Source: Bradyrhizobium sp. CCGB12
Lineage (GTDB): Bacteria; Pseudomonadota; Alphaproteobacteria; Rhizobiales; Xanthobacteraceae
Length of the DNA: 64,000 nt
NCBI RefSeq assembly: GCF_024199845.1
Contig: NZ_JANADO010000001.1
Location: forward strand, 3,410,001-3,474,000
Reading direction: 5' to 3'
Positions 11,145 through 19,833 of the stretch are shown in pieces (position 1 is the first letter of the stretch; each line of letters begins with the position of its first letter). The position numbers and the translations under genes were made by a program. Under the pieces are notes generated by a model. It had not been told where the DNA came from. It did no database searches and saw only the letters and a list, made by a program, of their open reading frames with translations.

Positions 11145-12247
11145 GTCGGACTCCCCATATTGAGCAAATGATTGTCCCGGAGCAGATCGTGCCAGAGTTC
11201 GCTAGGCCCGAATGCACCGGACTTCGAGACGACGTCCGTTCCGGCCCACCGGCCGCCCTGCAGGATCGAGCGCGGCAATCCCGGCACGATGCGTCCCGTC
11301 ACCTGAAGCGCATGCGCGCCGAGGGCAACGCATGCGGCCTTCAAGGTCTCTCCACCGGCAACGATCAATGTGCCAGGCGGTTCGAGCGCCGCGACCAGCG
11401 CCGTCATTTCGCGTGCGATCCGCCGCGCCGCCTCGGCGCGGGTCAGGCCCTCCGCGAGCGAGAACTTTACCAGCGCCACGCCATCATCGGCCAGCTTGCG
11501 CCCGACGAGCGCCGCGCCCTCGCCTTCCGCAAGCGCGACGGTCGCTGCGCCGCACGCGGCCAGCTGAGAAGCGGTCGCGGGCTGATCCGAGCCGAACAAT
11601 CCCAGCACCGGCCGCTTCAATTGGCTCGGCGCATCGGCGCGGTGGCTGCGGGCGAGCGCGCCGGCCAGCCCGCCGCTGCCGCACCACAGCACCGGCCCAG
11701 GCATGCGCCGTCCCATCTCGACGACCCGGTCGAGGTCGATGTCGCTCTCGGCATCGAAGACCTGAACGCCGCCCTGCGACAGCGTATCAACCCCGCCTTG
11801 CTGCGCCCCAATGCCTTCCTGTCGCAACCGAGTCAGCAGATTGTCACCGACGCGATGCCACTCGCCTTGCACCGTGCGCGCAAATTGCTGGCCACCCACA
11901 GTGCGGCGCCCCTGATAGTCGAAGGCCGGCGCGACCACGCAGGTTGCCCAATCCCCGCCGCGCAGGCAGGCGCCGAGCTCGGCCGCCCACGCGCCACGAA
12001 GGAGGCTATCGACCTTCTTGTAGGCGATTGTCGCTCCACGGAGCTGCGGCGCCAGTCGTCCGACGATCTCGATGCCCTCGGCCTTGGATCGCTCGCGGGT
12101 CCCGCTATCGATCGCGAGGCTCGAAGCGGACGTCATCGCAGGCGCTTCCGGCCAGGTGACGTCGAACGGTCCGCTCAGGCCGACGAACTCCGCCGCGGTG
12201 TCGAGCGCACCGGTGAGATCGTCGGCGAGCAGGCGGACACTCGTCAT
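11141..12247 (-). CDS. Four-carbon acid sugar kinase family protein (DUF1537)
   Basis: A 368-residue protein beginning MTSVRLLADDLTGALDTAAEF, the N-terminal motif of the DUF1537 (SBD_N) domain that holds the substrate. The C-terminal nucleotide-binding domain has LIVAGGETLKAACVALG. Characterised members (DtnK, OtnK) phosphorylate D-threonate, L-threonate or D-erythronate at C4 with ATP. At 368 residues it is somewhat shorter than the usual 410-430, with the missing part mainly in the middle. It overlaps the upstream FAD oxidase gene and the downstream pdxA gene by 4 bp each, so the three are translationally coupled. The specific acid is not determined. Confidence 0.9.
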
Positions 12248-13689
12248 TGTCGCACGCCTCTGGCCGCGAAGATCTTGCCCGGGTTCATCAGGCCGTTCGG
12301 GTCGAGCAATCGCTTGATATCGCGCATCAGATCGATGTCGAGCGGATCGGTGACGCGGGCGAGCCGGCCGCGATTGGTGATGCCGATGCCGTGCTCGGCA
12401 CTGATCGCTCCGCCTTGCGCTGCAGTCTCATCGTCGACGATCTCGTTGATCTCCGCCACCAGCGCGGAGGTTGCAGCCGGATCCTGGCAACGCGCGCGGT
12501 CGATCAAGGCGATCACGTGGATGTTGCCGTCGCCGATATGGCCGTGCATCACCACGTTCGCATGCGGAACCGCGGCCTTGATCCGGGCTTCGACATTGGT
12601 CACGAAGGCCGCCTGGCGCTCCAGCGGCACCACGCTGTCGTGCGACACCACATAGCCGCTGCGCTTGTTGCCTTCAGACACGCTATGCCTGACAGCCCAG
12701 ATCGCCTTTGCCTGGGCGAGGTTGGACGCGAGGATGACGTCCTCGGCGAGCCCCGCCTCCATCGCCTCCGCAAGCACCGTGGCCAGCGGCTCGTCGAGAT
12801 CAATGCCGGCGAGCGTATCGGTCAGCTCGACGATCAGATACCATGGCGTCGTCAGCTCGAATGGAATGGCCACGTGCGGCACGGTGGCGGCAATGGCTTC
12901 GATCTGCGGGCGTGACATGATCTCGAGGCTGCCGAGGCGGTCACCGACCGCACCGCGCAGACGTTGCAGTATATCGAGCGCCTGCCCGACACCTTGCAAT
13001 TTCAGCAGCGCCAGCGCCGAGCTGCGTGGCGGCGCAAACAATTTCAGCACCGCGGCAGTGATGATGCCCAGCGTACCCTCCGCGCCGATGAAGAGCTGCT
13101 TCAGAGCGTAGCCGGTGTTGTCCTTGCGCAGCGCGCGCAGGCCATTGAACACACGCCCGTCGGGCAGCACGACCTCAAGCCCGAGCACGAGATCGCGCGT
13201 CGGCCCATAGCGCAGCACGGCGGTGCCGCCGGCATTGGTCGAGATGTTGCCGCCGATCTGGCAGGAGCCCTCGGCGCCCAGGCTCAGGGGAAAATAACGG
13301 TCGACGCTGCGTGCTGCATTCTGCACCTCGGCGAGAATGCAGCCGGCTTCCACCGTGATCGTGTTGGCGAGCGCGCTGATGTCGCGCACGGCCCGCATGC
13401 GGTCGAGCCGGACCACAACATTGCCCGGGCCATCGTCAGGGGTCGCGGCCCCGCACATGCCGGTGTTGCCGCCCTGCGGTACGATGGCGAGGCGCCTGTC
13501 AGCGCAGCATTTGACGACGGAAGCGACCTCGGCGGTCGAGCCGGGCTTCACCACCGCAACCGCGCGGCCGTGATAACGCCCGCGCCAGTCCACGACATAT
13601 GGCTCCTGATCAGGCCCGGATGCAAAGACGTGCTTGTCGCCGATGATCGCGGCGAGCCCGGCCAATGCATCCTGAAAGGAGTCGGACAT
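12244..13689 (-). CDS. FAD-binding oxidoreductase (2-hydroxyacid dehydrogenase, GlcD/D2HGDH-like)
   Basis: A 481-residue flavoprotein with an N-terminal FAD_binding_4 domain (PQGGNTGMCGAA near 71; LGAEGSCQIGGNISTNAGG near 137) and a C-terminal FAD-oxidase domain ending with MHGHIGDGNIHV and SAEHGIG. Relatives oxidise D-lactate, glycolate or D-2-hydroxyglutarate and pass electrons to a carrier. In this operon it may convert a 2-hydroxy acid such as a tetronate to its 2-keto form, but that is inference. It follows the DapA-like gene after 21 bp and overlaps the kinase gene by 4 bp. Confidence 0.9.
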   Translation of the reverse strand: MSDSFQDALAGLAAIIGDKHVFASGPDQEPYVVDWRGRYHGRAVAVVKPGSTAEVASVVKCCADRRLAIVPQGGNTGMCGAATPDDGPGNVVVRLDRMRAVRDISALANTITVEAGCILAEVQNAARSVDRYFPLSLGAEGSCQIGGNISTNAGGTAVLRYGPTRDLVLGLEVVLPDGRVFNGLRALRKDNTGYALKQLFIGAEGTLGIITAAVLKLFAPPRSSALALLKLQGVGQALDILQRLRGAVGDRLGSLEIMSRPQIEAIAATVPHVAIPFELTTPWYLIVELTDTLAGIDLDEPLATVLAEAMEAGLAEDVILASNLAQAKAIWAVRHSVSEGNKRSGYVVSHDSVVPLERQAAFVTNVEARIKAAVPHANVVMHGHIGDGNIHVIALIDRARCQDPAATSALVAEINEIVDDETAAQGGAISAEHGIGITNRGRLARVTDPLDIDLMRDIKRLLDPNGLMNPGKIFAARGVRQ

Positions 13690-13710
13690 CAGATCGCCTC
13701 GCCGTCCGGC

Positions 13711-14631
13711 CTAGAACGCGGCAGCGAACGCCGCGGCATTCGCGAGCAGCGTTTTCAGCTGGTCGGGCTGCAAGGACTCCAGCGGCGGTCGGAGACGCTG
13801 CCATCCGGCATGCTGCGTGCGATCGGCCGCCAGAGCCTTCAACGAAGCCATCTGCGGAAATTGCGAGACCAACTCGCGCGCCTTCACGATTCGCGCCTGC
13901 GCCGCCTTGAGTGCCGGATCGTCATCGCTGTCGCCAAAGTGCTTGAAGACATACGCAAGACTGCGCGCGACGACATTGGAAGTGGCGGTAATGCAGCCCG
14001 CCCCGCCCTTGCGCAGCAACGGCAGCATCAACGGATCCGCGCCGCCCAGGACAGCGAACCCGGGGAAGCGCTCCACCATCGCCGTCATGTTCGCGAAGTC
14101 GCCGGATGAATCCTTGATGCCGGTGAACGTCGCCGGATAGGCCTTGCGCAACCGCTCGATCAGCGCATGCGAGATCGGCTGCGCCGACATCTGCGGGTAG
14201 TGATAGAGGACGACCTTCAGACGCGCATCACCGATACGCTGCACCACTTCGCTGTAGGAGGCGTAGATGCCGTCATCGGTGACGTTCTTGTAGTAGAACG
14301 GCGGCAGCATCACCACGGTATCGACGCCGACCGAGAGCGCGTGACGCGTCAGGGCAATGGTCTCGGTGAGTGCGGCGACACCGGTGCCGGGGAGGAGCTG
14401 GCGCGGCGCGATGCCGGCGGCGACCACCGCTTCGAGCAGCGCCATCCGCTCCGCGACTGAGAAGGAGTTCGCTTCACCCGTGGTGCCGAGCATTGCGATG
14501 CCGTCGCAGCCTTCGTCCAGCAGATAGCGACAATGTGCGACGAAGCGCGCATGGTCGGGAGCAAGCTCGGCGTCGAGCGGCGTCAACGCGGCGGAGAACA
14601 CGCCATGGGGGTGCAGCGATGATGTCGACAA
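13711..14631 (-). CDS. Dihydrodipicolinate synthase/N-acetylneuraminate lyase family aldolase
   Basis: A 306-residue TIM-barrel class I aldolase. The Schiff-base lysine is Lys173 in TGIKDSSGDF, the catalytic tyrosine is Tyr143 in VLYHYPQ, and the carboxylate-binding TTGE lies at 50-53. Family members condense or cleave pyruvate-derived units (DHDPS, NAL, KDG aldolase). This copy is the first gene of the catabolic operon and is divergent from an IclR regulator, so a role in sugar-acid or keto-acid breakdown is more likely than lysine synthesis. The substrate is unknown. Confidence 0.9.
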   Translation of the reverse strand: MSTSSLHPHGVFSAALTPLDAELAPDHARFVAHCRYLLDEGCDGIAMLGTTGEANSFSVAERMALLEAVVAAGIAPRQLLPGTGVAALTETIALTRHALSVGVDTVVMLPPFYYKNVTDDGIYASYSEVVQRIGDARLKVVLYHYPQMSAQPISHALIERLRKAYPATFTGIKDSSGDFANMTAMVERFPGFAVLGGADPLMLPLLRKGGAGCITATSNVVARSLAYVFKHFGDSDDDPALKAAQARIVKARELVSQFPQMASLKALAADRTQHAGWQRLRPPLESLQPDQLKTLLANAAAFAAAF

Positions 14632-14658
14632 AACTTCCTCCGATCGTCAAATCGATAT

Positions 14659-14675
14659 TGTTCGGATTGCGAACA
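14659..14675. promoter_or_regulatory. Candidate IclR operator
   Basis: The sequence TGTTCG-GATTG-CGAACA has perfect 6-bp inverted arms around 5 bp. It lies in the 122-bp gap between the divergent DapA-like gene (start 14631) and the IclR gene (start 14754), where an autoregulating repressor would bind. Assigning it to this IclR protein is inference. Confidence 0.55.
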
Positions 14676-14753
14676 TTTGTTATTAGATTGACCCGTCGTA
14701 AAATCAGCTTGCCGCCGCGTCAAGGGCGACATGTCATCGCGAGACATTCGATC

Positions 14754-15587
14754 ATGGCCAAGGTCGAAAAGAAGGCCGCAAAGCGCGCATCGGAAACTAG
14801 CGCAAAGAATCCAAAGAATTACGTCGCCTCCGTCGGCAAGGCGTTCGCCGTGCTCAAGAGTTTCACCAGCGAGGCCTTCGAGTTGACCCTGAGTGAGATT
14901 GCCGCACGGGCCGACCTTGATCGCGGAACCGCGTTCCGCCTGATCCAGACCCTGGTCGAACTCGGCTATCTCCAGGCGGTGCCGCAGAGCCGCCGGTTCC
15001 GCCTCGGCGTCGCCTGTCTGGACCTCGGCTACTCCGTGCTGTCGCATGGATCGCTGCGGCCGATTGTCGAGCCGCTGCTGCGCGGCCTCGTGCCGGATGT
15101 CGGCGATGCGGCCTCGCTCGGCATCCTCGACGGCGGCGACGTGGTCTATCTCGCGCGCATCGGCGCCGGCCTCGACCGTCACAAGATGGATCGCCGGCCC
15201 GGCACGCGCATTCCCGCCTACAGCGCCGCGCTCGGCCATGTCATGCTGGCGCATCTGGCGCGGGACGAGCAGATCGCGCGGCTGGAGGCACGGCCCCGCG
15301 TCAAACTGTCGGAGCGAACACTCACCGATCTCGACGCCCTGCTCGCCCGGCTCGATCAGGTGAAGAAGAAGGGTCATGCCGTCTCCGACGGCGAGAACGC
15401 CTACGGCCTGCGCACGCTGGCAACGCCGATCTTCGATGCCCAGGGCATCGTAATCGGCGGGTTGAGCGTCACGATCGATGCGACGCGCATGGACATGTCC
15501 GCTTTTCGCGATGAGGCGCTGCCAAAGCTCATGCAGGTGACGAGGCAGGTGCAGGATATCGCGATCAAGTCGGGTTTGACGAGCTGA
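14754..15587 (+). CDS. IclR family transcriptional regulator (PcaR/PobR-like)
   Basis: A 277-residue protein with an N-terminal winged helix-turn-helix (ASVGKAFAVLKSF, then LTLSEIAARADLDRGTAFRL) and the C-terminal IclR effector domain (GDVVYLARIG, RIPAYSAALGHVMLA, AYGLRTLATPIFD). ATG 14754 (MAKVEKK) was chosen because the upstream part of the open frame has no family similarity. IclR proteins bind small organic acids and control nearby catabolic operons. It is divergent from the sugar-acid operon and probably controls it through the palindrome at 14659. Confidence 0.92.
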   Translation: MAKVEKKAAKRASETSAKNPKNYVASVGKAFAVLKSFTSEAFELTLSEIAARADLDRGTAFRLIQTLVELGYLQAVPQSRRFRLGVACLDLGYSVLSHGSLRPIVEPLLRGLVPDVGDAASLGILDGGDVVYLARIGAGLDRHKMDRRPGTRIPAYSAALGHVMLAHLARDEQIARLEARPRVKLSERTLTDLDALLARLDQVKKKGHAVSDGENAYGLRTLATPIFDAQGIVIGGLSVTIDATRMDMSAFRDEALPKLMQVTRQVQDIAIKSGLTS

Positions 15588-15722
15588 ACGCGGTCGCGAG
15601 GACATGATCGGCACGACTGCGCGCCTGATCGCAGGCTGATGATCTGCGCTATTCGAACATCATTGTGAAAGGGCTTTCGAGACCTATATCGTCAAGGCGC
15701 CCTGCCGAAACCTGATCTTCCC

Positions 15723-16466
15723 TTGAGAAAATCCGTGGTCACATTTCTTCTGCTGGTCTTCGTGCCGATCGGGATTTCGGCCGTCCGATATCTCTGGCTC
15801 GGGGATGGACGCGGCAATTGGCAGACCGCGGACCGTTCCAGCGCCGGCCTGCTGCCTCCTGCCGTCTCGCATCCGGACGCCCTGATCCGGGTCTACGCTG
15901 CGCGAACGGTCCGGTGGCGCAGCATATTCGCCGTCCACACCTGGATCGTCGTCAAGGAGAAGGACGTAGCCAGCTACAGTCGTTATGACTATACGGCGTG
16001 GGGGGAACCGATCCGGAGCAATGGCTTCGTCCCCGACGGCCGCTGGTTCGGAGCCTTGCCGGAGACAGTCGTCGCCATCGACGGCGCGAAGGCTGAAACG
16101 CTGATTCCGAAGATCCGAGATGTCGTGGAGAACTACAGATTTCGAACCTACGGCGATTACAGCGCTTGGCCGGGTCCGAATTCGAACACCTTCGTCCAGG
16201 CCGCTCTGGACGCCGTGCCAGAACTTCACGCGGTTCTACCACCGACCGCCATCGGCAAGGACTATCCCTATTCCGGACGATGGATCGGGTTGACGGCCTC
16301 TCGCACCGGCTTCTATGCCTCGCTCTCCGGCTACCTCGGTCTCACACTTGGCTGGGTCGAAGGTCTTGAGATCAACTTCTTCGGCGCCGTGCTTGGCTTC
16401 GACGTTCGGCGCCCCGCCGTCAAGCTGCCCGGTATCGGCCGTCTCGGTGTTGCTGCCGGCCTCTAA
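15723..16466 (+). CDS. DUF3750 domain-containing protein
   Basis: A 247-residue protein with a TTG start and a hydrophobic N-terminus (VVTFLLLVFVPIGISAVRYLW) that is a signal peptide or membrane anchor. The domain carries AARTVRWRSIFAVHTWIVVKE, GPNSNTFVQAALDAVPEL and the C-terminal GLEINFFGAVLGFDVRRPAVKLPGIGRLG, characteristic of DUF3750. The GPNSNTF segment and conserved His recall a papain-like transpeptidase or hydrolase fold, but activity is unknown. The ribosome binding site is weak, so the start is uncertain. Confidence 0.85.
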   Translation: MRKSVVTFLLLVFVPIGISAVRYLWLGDGRGNWQTADRSSAGLLPPAVSHPDALIRVYAARTVRWRSIFAVHTWIVVKEKDVASYSRYDYTAWGEPIRSNGFVPDGRWFGALPETVVAIDGAKAETLIPKIRDVVENYRFRTYGDYSAWPGPNSNTFVQAALDAVPELHAVLPPTAIGKDYPYSGRWIGLTASRTGFYASLSGYLGLTLGWVEGLEINFFGAVLGFDVRRPAVKLPGIGRLGVAAGL

Positions 16467-16488
16467 GGCCTGCCGCGATGACGGCTCG

Positions 16489-17400
16489 CTAGACGACGAT
16501 GTGATCGAAGTCAGCTGCTATTCGACTGTTCGGAAAGATCCCGGCTGCTTCCGCAAGGACCTCATCGTCCTCATAGCGGCCCGACTGATGCGTGAGCACG
16601 AGCTGCCCGATATTGTTTGCCGCAGCAAACGCAGCCGCATCGCGCGCAGTGAGGTGGCCATAGTCCCGCGCGGTCGATGCGTCGCGATCGAGGAATGTCG
16701 CCTCGATCACCAGCAGGTCGGCGTCAGCGGCGTATTTGGCGAGGTCCTCGGTGGTCTCGGTGTCGCCGATCACGACGAGCTTGCTGCCGCCGCTCGGCGG
16801 CCCCAGGACCTCTTCCGGATCGATCGTTCGGCCGGCGATCACGACCGATCGTCCTGCGGCCAGTTCTCCGCGCATGGGACCGTCGGGGACGCCAAGGGTC
16901 GCGAGGCGATCGGACAAGAGACGGCGACGTGCGGGACTCCTAAAGGCGAAGCCAAAACTGTCGGTGTCGCGATGGCGGACCGGAAAGCAGTCGATGGTGA
17001 AGTCGCCGGCGTCGATGACCTGTCCTTCGGTCAGCGGCGCGAACGCGACTGCGATCGGCGCCCTGCCCGCGCCCCAGAGGCCTGCGAGCATGCGAACGAC
17101 GAGGTCAAGCGTGCCCTGCCCTCCATGGAGGGTCATCGTGTCGGCGTTCTGCCGCAAACCCAGCGTTGAAAAGAGACCGGGGATGCCGAGCACGTGATCG
17201 AGATGAGCATGGGTCAGCAGGATGCGGTCGAGCCGCCGAAAGCCGGCACCACTGCGCAGCAACTGGCGCTGCGTACCCTCGCCGCAGTCGACCAGGATAC
17301 GCTTACCCGCCGCCTCCACCAGGAGCGCCGGATGGTTGCGCTCCACTGAGGGAACGCTTGCCGAGGTTCCGAGAAATGTCAGCGCGAACATTGTCGTCAC
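16489..17400 (-). CDS. rnz: Ribonuclease Z / MBL-fold metallohydrolase
   Basis: A 303-residue metallo-beta-lactamase-fold protein. The zinc motif THAHLDHVLGIPGL gives His64, His66, Asp68 and His69, and later ligands lie in VIGDTETTEDL and VLTHQSGRY. The early FLGTSASVPSVERNHPALLVE matches tRNase Z, and the length is typical of the short bacterial form. RNase Z removes the 3' trailer of tRNA precursors that lack CCA. Because MBL proteins of this kind are also annotated only as hydrolases, the tRNA role is probable rather than certain. The ABM-domain gene lies 21 bp upstream on the same strand. Confidence 0.85.
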   Translation of the reverse strand: MTTMFALTFLGTSASVPSVERNHPALLVEAAGKRILVDCGEGTQRQLLRSGAGFRRLDRILLTHAHLDHVLGIPGLFSTLGLRQNADTMTLHGGQGTLDLVVRMLAGLWGAGRAPIAVAFAPLTEGQVIDAGDFTIDCFPVRHRDTDSFGFAFRSPARRRLLSDRLATLGVPDGPMRGELAAGRSVVIAGRTIDPEEVLGPPSGGSKLVVIGDTETTEDLAKYAADADLLVIEATFLDRDASTARDYGHLTARDAAAFAAANNIGQLVLTHQSGRYEDDEVLAEAAGIFPNSRIAADFDHIVV

Positions 17401-17421
17401 GTGTCCAGCGGTGGACTGGTC

Positions 17422-18405
17422 TCACCGTCCCCAATGCCACGCAAGCAGCACCGCGTACAGGCCCATCGACGCCGCATAGAGCGCGGCAAGGAGTGCGTAT
17501 CCCGCGATCTGGCGGCTGATCGTCGCCTTCGGCGTCACCCACCAGTCGAGCACCCTGAAGGCGGCGGGCACCAGCCACCAGCCGAGCAGCTGCGTGCTCA
17601 CGAGATTGCCGACGAACAACGACAGCCAGACCGGCACGCCGTGGCTGTCGATCAAGGGGGCGCTGATGAAATAGCCCCAGAGATAGACTACGGGATAAAG
17701 CACCAGGAGAACGATGAGGTTGCTCTTCCAGATCAGGCCCGGGCCCTGCTCCGCAGCCTGCGCCTTGCCGGCCGGGAACCAGAAATTGAAACCATAGCTC
17801 GCTCGCTTCACGTTTATGCCGGCGTTGAAGGGCGCACCTTCCTCCAACAGGGTCTGCCGCAACGGTGAGTCCAGCCATGCATTGAGGTTGGCATCCGAGT
17901 CGAACGACAGGATGACGATCCATTCGTCGTGCAGGCCCGGCATCGGTCGCTCGATCTTGTGGCGCAAAAATCCCTTGAACTCGGCTTCCGCGGCCTGAAT
18001 GCGCTGCTGCCATTTGAGGAACGCATCCTCGAGTCCGTCCGGGACCTCGAAGGAGATGACGGCCGACACCGCATTGTCGCGCTGAACGCCGGTGTCGGGC
18101 AGGATATGAACATCCTCCGAGCCGACGAAGAAGCGCTGCACCTCTGCGATAAGTCGCGCCCGCACCTCGCTCTGGAGCCAGGCGCGTGCCGCAGCCGGGC
18201 TCGCGAAACGCAGGATCGTCACCCAGTCGACATGCGCCGGCGGTTGCGGCGGCACCACCTCCTGGCTGAGAAAACCAGGCCATGCCTTGAGCACCTCGCC
18301 GACCTCGCCGTTCCACCGCGCGAACGCAGCAAAGCCGTCGTCAGTGATGCGGCGCTGGATGACGAGAGCGACCGGCTGGCTGGCCGCATCGGGAGTTGCG
18401 CTCAT
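17422..18405 (-). CDS. Membrane protein with two antibiotic-biosynthesis-monooxygenase (ABM) domains
   Basis: A 327-residue protein. Residues about 10-95 and 110-200 are two ABM-type ferredoxin-like domains (VALVIQRRITDDGFAAFARW and AVSAVISFEVPDGLEDAFLKW, each followed by W[V/I]xILxF). The C-terminal 110 residues hold three hydrophobic segments (LIVLLVLYPVVYLWGYFI, LSLFVGNLVSTQLLGWWLV and ALLAALYAASMGLYAVLL). ABM domains form dimers and often have oxygenase-like or signalling roles, so here the pair could form an internal dimer facing the cytoplasm. Function is unknown. It lies between guaD and rnz on the same strand. Confidence 0.82.
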   Translation of the reverse strand: MSATPDAASQPVALVIQRRITDDGFAAFARWNGEVGEVLKAWPGFLSQEVVPPQPPAHVDWVTILRFASPAAARAWLQSEVRARLIAEVQRFFVGSEDVHILPDTGVQRDNAVSAVISFEVPDGLEDAFLKWQQRIQAAEAEFKGFLRHKIERPMPGLHDEWIVILSFDSDANLNAWLDSPLRQTLLEEGAPFNAGINVKRASYGFNFWFPAGKAQAAEQGPGLIWKSNLIVLLVLYPVVYLWGYFISAPLIDSHGVPVWLSLFVGNLVSTQLLGWWLVPAAFRVLDWWVTPKATISRQIAGYALLAALYAASMGLYAVLLAWHWGR

Positions 18406-18420
18406 TGGCCGCCGTCCGCT

Positions 18421-19818
18421 TCAGTTCTTCTTGTAGAGACGCTTGCCCATCACCCAGGTCTCGTCGACGCAGCGGTCGTCGCCGACCATCATGACGGCAA
18501 ACAGCATGCTTGCGGCCTCGTCCATCGTGCGCGGCCCGGCGCCGTCGGCGATCAACGACTGATGCCAGGACTGCGCGATCTGCCCGCCGTTCGGATCGAG
18601 CGCGACGAAATCGGCTTCCTTGCCAAGCTCGAAATTGCCGAGCTTGTCGTCGATATAGAGGCCTTCGGCGCCGCCGAGCGTGATCGACCAGAAGCCGCGA
18701 TAGGGCGAGAGCTTGTTGCGCTCGGCTTCCGCGAGATCCTTGCGCGTGGGATCGATGCTGCCGTCGAGCAGCGTGTTGTTGCACATGCCGACCTTGTAGG
18801 CGTCGTCGAGCACCGAGATCATCGAGAAGCGGTTGCCGCCGCCGACATCGGTGCCAAACGACATCTTCACGCGATGCTCGGGATCGGTGGCGCGGCCGAG
18901 CCGGAACAGGCCGCTGCCGAGGAACAGGTTTGAGCACGGGCAGAACACCACCGCCGCGCCTTTCTTCGACATCCGGCGGAACTCGTTGTTCGACAGATAG
19001 ACGCCGTGACCGCCGGAGAATTTCGGCCCGACCAGGTCGAACTTCTCGTAGACGCCGAGATAGTCCTGGCAGTCCGGATGTTCGACGAGGACGCCACTGC
19101 ATTCGGCCGGGTTCTCGGAGATGTGGGTGTTGACCCAGCAGTCCGGATGGTCGTGCTTGAGGCGCTGACACGCCTTCAGCAATTCCGGCGAGGCGCCGAA
19201 GGCAAAGCGCGGCGTGATGGCGTAGAGGTTGCGGCCCCTGTTGTGGTACTGCGCGATCAGCCTCTTGCTGTCGCGATAAAAATTCTCCGGCGTATCGATG
19301 AAATCAGCCGGCGCGTTGCGATCGATGCCGGTGAGACCCGCGATGACGCGCATGTTGCGGCGGGCCGCTTCCTCGAACAACTCTTCGGTCGAGACCGGCG
19401 AGGAGCTCGTGAAGGCCTGGCAGGTCGTGGTGCCGGAGGCGAGCAGCGCGTCGAGGAAACGCTTGACGCCCTCGCGCGCGTAGTTGCGATCCCGGTATTT
19501 GAGCTCTTCCGGATAGACCCACTTCTGCAGCCACGGCAGGAGCTGCTCACCATAGGCCCCCAGCACGCGGGTCTGCGGCAGATGGATGTGACCGTCGATG
19601 AAGCCGGGGACGATGATACGGTCCTTGATACGAGTTACCTCCACGCCCGGATGCGCGGCGGCGATCTTGTCGTAGGGACCGAAGGCCTTGATAACGCCGT
19701 CGGTGACGACCATGAGGCCGTCCTGGTGAAAGCGCGCGGCCGCCTGCTCGTTGCCTATGTGCTTCCAGGGATCGTCGACGAAGTCGAAGAACGTGCCGCG
19801 AATGCCGACGGTGGTCAT
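18421..19818 (-). CDS. guaD: Guanine deaminase
   Basis: A 465-residue zinc amidohydrolase. The motif GFIDGHIHLPQTRVLGAYGEQLLPWL is specific to guanine deaminase; other metal and catalytic positions are NTHISENPAEC (His and Glu), SGGHGVYLS and FGTDVGGGNRFSM (Asp). The enzyme converts guanine to xanthine and ammonia in purine salvage and degradation. The start 19818 is preceded by a purine-rich site (GGAAGG about 10 bases upstream). An MFS exporter gene lies 15 bp upstream on the same strand, so the two may form a small purine-related unit. Confidence 0.94.
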   Translation of the reverse strand: MTTVGIRGTFFDFVDDPWKHIGNEQAAARFHQDGLMVVTDGVIKAFGPYDKIAAAHPGVEVTRIKDRIIVPGFIDGHIHLPQTRVLGAYGEQLLPWLQKWVYPEELKYRDRNYAREGVKRFLDALLASGTTTCQAFTSSSPVSTEELFEEAARRNMRVIAGLTGIDRNAPADFIDTPENFYRDSKRLIAQYHNRGRNLYAITPRFAFGASPELLKACQRLKHDHPDCWVNTHISENPAECSGVLVEHPDCQDYLGVYEKFDLVGPKFSGGHGVYLSNNEFRRMSKKGAAVVFCPCSNLFLGSGLFRLGRATDPEHRVKMSFGTDVGGGNRFSMISVLDDAYKVGMCNNTLLDGSIDPTRKDLAEAERNKLSPYRGFWSITLGGAEGLYIDDKLGNFELGKEADFVALDPNGGQIAQSWHQSLIADGAGPRTMDEAASMLFAVMMVGDDRCVDETWVMGKRLYKKN

Positions 19819-19833
19819 GACGAGGTTCCTTCC

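Noticed and set aside
13711..14631. DapA-like gene as the lysine biosynthesis dapA
   Set aside because: Its place as first gene of an IclR-linked sugar-acid operon argues for a catabolic aldolase.
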